Source: Acidimicrobiales bacterium
GTDB taxonomy: Bacteria; Actinomycetota; Acidimicrobiia; Acidimicrobiales; Ilumatobacteraceae
Reading direction: 5' to 3'
Length of the DNA stretch: 11,643 bases
Assembly: GCA_030830415.1 (NCBI GenBank)
Contig: JAURNB010000136.1
Coordinates: forward strand, 1 to 11,643
This document shows positions 1 through 5,468 of this stretch, piece after piece. Both the position numbers and the translations under genes were made by a program. Position 1 is the first letter of the stretch, and each line of letters opens with the position of its first letter. Under the pieces are notes generated by a model. That model was not told the DNA's origin. It saw nothing but the letters and a program-made list of their open reading frames with translations, and did no database searches.

Positions 1-41
1 ACGCGTCTCCTCATTGACACCGTCACCAGTTTCAAGCCTGT

Positions 42-473
42 CTAACTTGTTGCGTTAGCGAGCCACATTGCATGTGTCTCGCGGAGGTGTTGGGGTAAGC
101 GTTGAACATGTCGTGCCGATAACGCAGGTATGCGTGTTCGTACGGCGAGCCCGTAAGAGTATTTCTGCGCCACACCAAACATCACTAAACGGTCAATTCC
201 GCGCGTAAAGGGGCATTCTTTGTCGGTGCGGTAATTCAACCCGAGTGCTGCTGCAGTTTCTGGCAAGTTGAGTTCGTATCCGTCGGGGTAGTGGTCGAAC
301 CCGCTCACTAGGCGACGCAAAAGCCAGGTAGAAGTAGGCCCCAGTATGCCGAGCCAATAGTGCTCGACATAGTCGCTGCGTACTTCAAAACCGGTGGAGT
401 CGACCACAGGGTCAAGCCATGGGTAGACCACCAGTGTTTCGGAATCGTGAAGAACAGTTGCAGTTGAGTTCAT
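42..473 (-). CDS. Conserved-looking hypothetical protein, 143 aa
   Basis: I do not recognise a named family with confidence. The protein is soluble, with no signal peptide or membrane segment. It carries Trp/Pro/Arg-rich blocks: VYPWLDPVVD near the N-terminus, YVEHYWLGILGPTSTWLLRR in the middle, and RIPALSARHVQRLP near the C-terminus. The mix of short helices and a basic patch could fit a small regulatory or replication-linked protein, but no motif proves that. I chose the ATG at 473 because the alternative GTG at 509 has no ribosome binding site and would bring the gene within 38 bases of the divergent sirtuin gene. Using the GTG would add 12 residues (155 aa). It is transcribed divergently from the sirtuin, so the two may share a control region of about 75 bases. 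Codon use resembles the neighbours, so it is probably a real gene. Confidence 0.65.
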   Translation of the reverse strand: MNSTATVLHDSETLVVYPWLDPVVDSTGFEVRSDYVEHYWLGILGPTSTWLLRRLVSGFDHYPDGYELNLPETAAALGLNYRTDKECPFTRGIDRLVMFGVAQKYSYGLAVRTRIPALSARHVQRLPQHLRETHAMWLANATS

Positions 474-512
474 GCTTATATGTGTGCATTGTGAGGCACT
501 TGGTGACACAAA

Positions 513-541
513 TTGTTTGATGAACTCAAGAGAGTAAGAAT
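513..541 (+). promoter_or_regulatory. Putative sirtuin promoter
   Basis: TTGTTT at 513-518 could be a -35 box. A 17-base spacer leads to AAGAAT at 536-541 (TAAGAAT at 535-541) as the -10 box. The -10 ends six bases before the ATG at 548, so the transcript would start at or next to the start codon. An alternative reading is that the purine-rich CAAGAGAG at 527-534 is a weak ribosome binding site on a longer transcript. The -10 is imperfect. Confidence 0.4.
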
Positions 542-547
542 GAAGCG

Positions 548-1300
548 ATGTCGGAAGAACTATTGAAACTCGCTCAAGAGATGTTGGCAGGTGCCGAGCG
601 TGTCACCGTGCTGACAGGCGCTGGCATTTCTACCGATTCTGGTATTCCCGATTTTCGTGGGCCTAATGGCGTGTGGACACGTAACCCTGCAGCGGAAAAA
701 GTGGCAACCCTCAAGCACTACCTAGAAGACGAAGAGATTCGCAAAATCGCTTGGCAAAATCGGCTCATTTCGCCAGCATGGACTGCACAACCCAACGCTG
801 GTCACCTTGCACTTGTGCAGCTGGAGCAGCAAGGAAAAATGCACGGTCTCATTACGCAAAATATTGACGAGCTTCATCAACGTGCGGGAAATTCACCCGA
901 GTTGGTGATTGAAGTGCACGGCACGATGTTTCGCACCGCGTGTTGGAGTTGTCATGAACGACTTCCTATGGAGCATGCCATTGAACGAGTGCGTAACGGC
1001 GAGGAAGATCCGCAGTGTTTAGCCTGTGGAGGAATTCTCAAAAGCGACACCATTAGTTTTGGTCAGGCACTTGTTCCTGAAGTCATCGCACGCGCCATGC
1101 AGGTGAGTGAAGAGTGCGATGTGTTTGTTGCTGTGGGCTCCACCTTGTCGGTGTTTCCGGCGGCCAATGCCGTGCCTCGGGCAAAAGCAGCGGGAGCAAA
1201 AATCATCATTGTGAACGGCGTGCCCACCGAGATGGACCGCTATGCCGATGCGGTATTGCTGGGTGATATCAGCGTTCTCTTGCCGCAATTAGTGGCTTAA
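548..1300 (+). CDS. cobB: Sir2-family NAD-dependent protein deacylase (sirtuin), 250 aa
   Basis: Sirtuins remove acetyl or other acyl groups from lysines in the cytoplasm, using NAD+ and releasing nicotinamide and O-acyl-ADP-ribose; acetyl-CoA synthetase is the classic bacterial target. The family signatures are present in order. GAGISTDSGIPDFRG (residues 24-38) binds NAD and TQNID (103-107) lies in the active site. The catalytic His is H124 in VHGT. Four zinc-ligand cysteines form two CxxC pairs (C132/C135 and C157/C160). GSTLSVFPAA (197-206) and VNG (222-224) complete the Rossmann fold. The usual KPDIVFFGE block reads ILKSDTISFGQA here, so acyl preference cannot be assigned. The length is normal for a bacterial sirtuin. 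It is divergent from the small gene at 42-473 and 53 bases upstream of the rhodanese-MoeB gene. Confidence 0.95.
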   Translation: MSEELLKLAQEMLAGAERVTVLTGAGISTDSGIPDFRGPNGVWTRNPAAEKVATLKHYLEDEEIRKIAWQNRLISPAWTAQPNAGHLALVQLEQQGKMHGLITQNIDELHQRAGNSPELVIEVHGTMFRTACWSCHERLPMEHAIERVRNGEEDPQCLACGGILKSDTISFGQALVPEVIARAMQVSEECDVFVAVGSTLSVFPAANAVPRAKAAGAKIIIVNGVPTEMDRYADAVLLGDISVLLPQLVA

Positions 1301-1341
1301 GCACCGCAAAAGGGCCCCGAGCCGAAACCCGACCCATCAGG

Positions 1342-1347
1342 TAGCAT
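1342..1347 (+). promoter_or_regulatory. Putative leaderless -10 box of the rhodanese-MoeB gene
   Basis: TAGCAT matches the actinobacterial -10 pattern TANNNT and is followed by exactly six bases (TTAGGC) and then ATG. No convincing -35 box lies upstream and no good Shine-Dalgarno sequence is present, which fits a leaderless transcript starting at the ATG. The rest of the 53-base gap after the sirtuin holds GGGCCCC but no clear terminator. Confidence 0.45.
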
Positions 1348-1353
1348 TTAGGC

Positions 1354-2520
1354 ATGGCTACATTCCGTGACCTTCTGTCGAAGGCAAAAGCGCAAATTAC
1401 CGAGGTCGACACCGCCGAAGCGCAAAAGCGCATTCAAGCTGGTGGAGTCATTGTGCTCGATGTTCGCGAGCCAGATGAGTTCGACCAAGGTGCGTTGCCC
1501 GATGTGTTGCACATTCCTCGCGGACACTTAGAAGCCCAAATTGAAGGCAAGATCATCGATAAGGCTGCACCGGTCGTGGTGTATTGCGCCGGCGGTGTGC
1601 GCAGTGCGTTTGCCGCACAAACTCTCACTGAAATGGGATACACCAACGTTGTATCCATGGACGGCGGATTCGGTAAATGGAAAGACGAAGGCCGCACCTG
1701 GAAGCTTCCTGTCACGCTCACACCAGAACAGCGCAATCGCTATCAGCGCCATTTGTTGTTGCCAGAAGTTGGCGTTGAAGGTCAAGCAAAATTGCTCGGC
1801 GCAAAGGTGCTCATGCTTGGTGCAGGTGGCCTTGGTTCACCAGCAGCGTTGTATTTAGCTGCAGCTGGTGTAGGCACCATTGGCATCATCGACATGGACG
1901 TTGTTGATGCGTCGAACTTGCAGCGCCAAATTTTGCACAACCTCGACCGCATTGGCGATCGCAAAGTAGATAGTGCAAAAAAGACGCTCACGCTCATGAA
2001 CCCCGATGTCAACGTGGTTACTTACGACACGCGCCTCGACGCAAGCAACATCATGGACATCATTGCTGGCTACGACGTCATTGTCGACGGTGCCGACAAC
2101 TTCCCGAGCCGCTACTTATTGAACGATGCCAGCGTGAAGTTGGGCATTCCAGTTGTTCACGGTTCCATTTTCCGCTTTGAAGGAATGGTGAGTGTTTTCC
2201 ACCCACTCGAAGGCCCTACGTATCGCGACATGGTTCCCGAGCCACCTCCAGCAGAACTTGCACCAAGTTGCGCAGAAGCTGGTGTTCTTGGCGTGTTGCC
2301 AGGCATTATCGGCTCCATCCAGGCGCTTGAAACCATCAAGGTCATTTTGAAACTTGGCGAGCCACTCATTGGTCGCATTCTTGCGGTCGATACCACCGAG
2401 ATGATTTTCCGCACGTTCAAATTGCGTGCCGATCCATCGAACCCTGTGACCTATGCCAACCGCGATCTCATTCAGGTACGTGACCTCGAAGGACTCTGCG
2501 GGCCACAGATGGCTCACTAG
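1354..2520 (+). CDS. moeZ: Rhodanese-MoeB/ThiF fusion, likely sulfur-carrier adenylyltransferase/sulfurtransferase, 388 aa
   Basis: By family knowledge this enzyme adenylates the C-terminal Gly-Gly of small sulfur-carrier proteins (MoaD, ThiS or CysO type) and its rhodanese domain passes sulfur to them, serving molybdopterin, thiamine or cysteine synthesis. Residues about 15-117 form the rhodanese domain, with VLDVREPDEF (34-43) and the persulfide loop CAGGVR (C78). Residues about 125-388 form the E1-like domain: RYQRHLLLPEVGVEGQ (129-144), nucleotide-binding GAGGLGSP (156-163), DGADNFPSR (245-253) and the crossover-loop Cys in PSCAEAGVLG (C306). The domain order is the reverse of mycobacterial MoeZ, which has rhodanese at the C-terminus. 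Both zinc CxxC motifs of classic MoeB are missing: TYRDM stands at 289-293 and PSNPVT at 361-366. The physiological carrier cannot be told from this window, since no MoaD, ThiS or CysO gene is adjacent. Confidence 0.9.
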   Translation: MATFRDLLSKAKAQITEVDTAEAQKRIQAGGVIVLDVREPDEFDQGALPDVLHIPRGHLEAQIEGKIIDKAAPVVVYCAGGVRSAFAAQTLTEMGYTNVVSMDGGFGKWKDEGRTWKLPVTLTPEQRNRYQRHLLLPEVGVEGQAKLLGAKVLMLGAGGLGSPAALYLAAAGVGTIGIIDMDVVDASNLQRQILHNLDRIGDRKVDSAKKTLTLMNPDVNVVTYDTRLDASNIMDIIAGYDVIVDGADNFPSRYLLNDASVKLGIPVVHGSIFRFEGMVSVFHPLEGPTYRDMVPEPPPAELAPSCAEAGVLGVLPGIIGSIQALETIKVILKLGEPLIGRILAVDTTEMIFRTFKLRADPSNPVTYANRDLIQVRDLEGLCGPQMAH

Positions 2521-2523
2521 GCT
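2518..2523 (+). promoter_or_regulatory. Possible -10 box of glf, overlapping the upstream stop codon
   Basis: TAGGCT begins with the TAG stop codon of the rhodanese-MoeB gene and is followed by six bases (GGCAGG) and the GTG start of glf. The spacing is identical to that at 1354 and 7944. No -35 box is visible, so glf may also be read through from upstream. The purines just before GTG are too close to serve as a normal ribosome binding site. Confidence 0.3.
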
Positions 2524-2529
2524 GGCAGG

Positions 2530-3687
2530 GTGCCTGTACGCCCTCGTCATATAGCCATCGTTGGTGCCGGATTCTCGGGTGCGGTCATCGCTCGTGAACT
2601 CGCCGAAGCAGGTCATCGTGTCGATGTGTTCGACTCGCGACCACATGTAGCGGGCAATTGTCATACAGAGCGTCAAGACGACGATGTGATGGTGCATGTT
2701 TATGGGCCACATATTTTTCACACTGCTCATGAACATGTGTGGCAGTACATGAATCGCTTCGGCACCATGATGCCGTACAACCACAAAGTGAAAGCAACCA
2801 CACAGGGCAAAGTGTTTTCATTGCCGGTCAACTTGCTCACCATCAATCAATTTTTCGGCAAAACTTTCACGCCAGCAGAGGCTGAAGCGTTCATCACCTC
2901 CATTGGTGACCAAAGCATTACCGACCCACAATCATTTCGCGATCAGGGCCTGCGGTTTGTTGGGCCAGAGCTGTATGCAGCATTTTTCGATGGCTACACC
3001 CGTAAGCAGTGGGGTGTTGACCCTGTGGAATTGCCTGCAAGCATTTTGGCGCGCTTACCTGTGCGCTTTAACTACGACGATTCGTATTTCAACCATCCGT
3101 ATCAGGCCATTCCGCGCGACGGATACACGCCCATTGTGGCCAATATTCTCGACCACCCCGGCATCACCGTCACTTTGGGTGTGGTGAAGTCGCGTGCCGA
3201 CCTTGCCGGCGCCGATCACGTGGTGTGGAGTGGCCCCATCGATGCATATTTCGGTTTTGAGCATGGCCGCTTGGGGTATCGCACGCTCGACTTCGAACGC
3301 CAAGTACACGATGGCGACTTCCAGGGCTGTGCAGTAATGAACTATGGCGACCCCGATGTTCCCTATACGCGCATCACCGAACACAAGCACTTTGCGCCAT
3401 GGGAAACACATCAAAAAACGGTCACGTACCACGAATACAGCCGCCTTGCCGACCCCAATGACGTTCCGTATTACCCCATTCGTTTGGTGAAAGAAAAAGG
3501 TCAACTGCAGCAATATGTGCATGAAGTGGGGAAGTTGAGCAACATCACCTTTGTGGGCCGCTTGGGAACATATCGTTATCTCGATATGGACGTCACAATT
3601 CACGAAGCTCTTGGCGCAGTGCGAGCATTGCTCACTGCTTGGGAAAATGACTCTGCAGTTTCGCCCTTCTCGGTGGACCCACTCTGA
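2530..3687 (+). CDS. glf: UDP-galactopyranose mutase, 385 aa
   Basis: This cytoplasmic flavoenzyme interconverts UDP-galactopyranose and UDP-galactofuranose (EC 5.4.99.9), the only known route to the galactofuranose donor. The FAD-binding Rossmann motif is at the N-terminus (AIVGAGFSGAVIA, residues 9-21). Family blocks follow: YGPHIFHT (58-65), TRKQWGVDP (157-165, with the substrate-stacking Trp W161), LPVRFNYDDSYF (176-187, with R179 and Y186), YTRITEHKHF (279-288, with R281) and the C-terminal FAD segment GRLGTYRYLDMD (343-354). Those arginines and aromatics correspond to substrate-phosphate and active-site residues of the bacterial enzymes. The length is typical. The start is GTG, nine bases after the preceding stop, and the gene ends in a TGATG overlap with the galactofuranosyltransferase gene, so the two are very probably co-translated. 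Confidence 0.96.
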   Translation: MPVRPRHIAIVGAGFSGAVIARELAEAGHRVDVFDSRPHVAGNCHTERQDDDVMVHVYGPHIFHTAHEHVWQYMNRFGTMMPYNHKVKATTQGKVFSLPVNLLTINQFFGKTFTPAEAEAFITSIGDQSITDPQSFRDQGLRFVGPELYAAFFDGYTRKQWGVDPVELPASILARLPVRFNYDDSYFNHPYQAIPRDGYTPIVANILDHPGITVTLGVVKSRADLAGADHVVWSGPIDAYFGFEHGRLGYRTLDFERQVHDGDFQGCAVMNYGDPDVPYTRITEHKHFAPWETHQKTVTYHEYSRLADPNDVPYYPIRLVKEKGQLQQYVHEVGKLSNITFVGRLGTYRYLDMDVTIHEALGAVRALLTAWENDSAVSPFSVDPL

Positions 3688-5468
3688 TGTCTGTTGCAGC
3701 ATTCCCCGATATCAACCTGTTGCAGCGCATTTTGCCAGCGCGCGCCGACACCCTCGAGCCACCGCTTTACGAGCGCATTGCGGGCAATGTGCAAACCTTC
3801 GACACATACTTTGGTGTCTTCCCTGCAGCACGTTGGCGGCGTAAATCGGCTGTGAATGCGTTGCATGCGGTACTTGAAGTGTCGGGGCCATGCGAAATTG
3901 AAATCGTGGCAGTGAAGCGCCTTAAAGAGACCATTGTTCTTACACATGTTGCACAAAGTGCTGGTGTAGTGAACCTGCGTGTGTGTGATCTGCAAGACAC
4001 CACAGTCGATTCGTACTACGTCAGTGTTCGTCGCAATAGCGACAATGGTGGGCGTCTTGTGACCGGTGGTTGGTATTCAGGTGCTGCCCCATTGCGTGAA
4101 GTACGCATGAATGCGGTCATCACCACGTTCAATCGCCAGCCTTACGTACTTGCCAACGTTGAGCGGATGCGTCAACTCATTACTGAAGTGCCAAGCATCG
4201 AACAATCTTTCCGCGCCACCATTGTCGACAACGGGCGCAACTTAGAAGTTCCAGCAAGTGCAGGCATGAGCCCAACACTTATTCCTAACCCGAACTTGGG
4301 TGGCGCGGGTGGATTCGCGCGAGGTCTTATTCATGCGCGCAACGATGGGTGGACCACCCATGTGTTGTTCATGGACGACGATATTTCACTTGAAGTGGAA
4401 TCGTTAGTACGTACCATTGCGATGTTCCGTTATGCCACAGACGACAAGCTCTGTATTCATGGGGCCATGATCTCGGAAGAGATTCCCTGGATGCAGTTTG
4501 AAGCTGGCGCACACTATGCATGGCGTTACACGTATCCATTGCGTGCAGTTGGTCGTGAAGACGATCTGCGCGATCGCATCACAGTGCTAGCCGATGAGCT
4601 TGAGCCGAAGTTTGAATACACCGCCTGGTGGTATACCGCGTTCCCTATTGCAGTTGGCAAAGAGAACCCAGTACCAGTCTTCGTGCGTGGTGACGACGTT
4701 GCCTTTGGCCTCATGCACACTGGCGAACACAGCATCACCATGAAAGGTGTTGCAGTGTGGCACGCCGACTTTGCCCTCAAAAACGGGCCAATGACTCTGT
4801 ACTACGAAACCCGCAACATGTTGTTGGTAGAAACATTGGTCTACGACCAGCACAAGTGGTATCACACGGCATATCGCACGTTGTCGTTTGGGTTCCGCAA
4901 CATTTTCTCACTGCGCTATGCCAGCTTGGAATATATGTTGAAAGGTCTCGACCACTATTTAGAAGGTCCCGATTTTTGGCGCAATGTCGACCATGCGGCA
5001 ATGCACGATGAAGTGCGCGTATGCCCCGAAGAAAAAGCTGGGCCACTAAACGCTGAACTCAGTGCAATTCAAATTCCTGCTGGTATTCCAAAGCCGATTC
5101 GTCTCATTGGATTTATTGCTGCGGTGCCACTTGTTGGTGGTTACATATTGCCGCAGTGGTTGCGTTCCAAAAAGATGGGAGTTGCTCCCATCAACTCACG
5201 CGCGGTAGGCTTAGCTACGCGCCGTAACAGTATTTTGCATCGCCATCCACGCCTCGATGAGGGCTACGTGTTGGTGCGCGACACTCCACGTTTCTGGCGC
5301 GATATGAAGGCCTTGCGTGTATCGCTCATGCGTTTGCGCCGCGATTACCCACGCTTGAAGCGCGAATACCGTGCGTATTACCCCGAGATGGTGAGCGATG
5401 AAGCGTGGGCACAGCGCTTTGGTGTTTCTATAGACGATCTGCGGTCGTCATCAACGCCAGCCAAGTAG
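3687..5468 (+). CDS. glfT2: GlfT2-like galactofuranosyltransferase, 593 aa
   Basis: GlfT2 of mycobacteria is a GT2-type, GT-A fold enzyme that adds galactofuranose from UDP-Galf with alternating beta-1,5 and beta-1,6 links to build the cell-wall galactan at the inner membrane face. Residues 1-135 form the beta-rich N-terminal domain. The catalytic core starts at NAVITTFNRQ (142-151), with VDNGRN (180-185) and NPNLGGAGGFARG (201-213). It continues with the metal-binding DDD in LFMDDDIS (D230-D232), FVRGDDVAFGL (332-342; D336/D337 at the catalytic-base position) and VWHADF (357-362; H359, metal ligand). The C-terminal part is helical and rich in Arg and Tyr near the end. It is somewhat shorter than the mycobacterial protein (about 637 aa). 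The ATG overlaps the glf stop by one base, as expected for a donor-synthesis and polymerase pair. Exact polymer and linkage are inferred only. Confidence 0.9.
   Translation: MSVAAFPDINLLQRILPARADTLEPPLYERIAGNVQTFDTYFGVFPAARWRRKSAVNALHAVLEVSGPCEIEIVAVKRLKETIVLTHVAQSAGVVNLRVCDLQDTTVDSYYVSVRRNSDNGGRLVTGGWYSGAAPLREVRMNAVITTFNRQPYVLANVERMRQLITEVPSIEQSFRATIVDNGRNLEVPASAGMSPTLIPNPNLGGAGGFARGLIHARNDGWTTHVLFMDDDISLEVESLVRTIAMFRYATDDKLCIHGAMISEEIPWMQFEAGAHYAWRYTYPLRAVGREDDLRDRITVLADELEPKFEYTAWWYTAFPIAVGKENPVPVFVRGDDVAFGLMHTGEHSITMKGVAVWHADFALKNGPMTLYYETRNMLLVETLVYDQHKWYHTAYRTLSFGFRNIFSLRYASLEYMLKGLDHYLEGPDFWRNVDHAAMHDEVRVCPEEKAGPLNAELSAIQIPAGIPKPIRLIGFIAAVPLVGGYILPQWLRSKKMGVAPINSRAVGLATRRNSILHRHPRLDEGYVLVRDTPRFWRDMKALRVSLMRLRRDYPRLKREYRAYYPEMVSDEAWAQRFGVSIDDLRSSSTPAK

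Noticed and set aside
1..41. Possible end of another gene or a terminator at the left edge
   Set aside because: Only a 4-bp stem (TGAC-ACC-GTCA) is visible and the stretch is too short to judge.
1301..1353. Possible terminator after the sirtuin (GGGCCCC region)
   Set aside because: No stable stem-loop with a T run can be drawn; only short palindromes such as GGGCCC and GCTTAAGC are present.
2116..2784. Minus-strand open frame of 222 residues spanning the rhodanese-MoeB/glf junction
   Set aside because: It lies opposite two clearly identified genes, has a His/Met/Trp-rich composition typical of an antisense frame, and shows no recognisable motif.
3055..3702. Minus-strand open frame of 215 residues inside glf
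   Set aside because: It is antisense to the conserved C-terminal half of glf, has no family signature and no plausible start signal.
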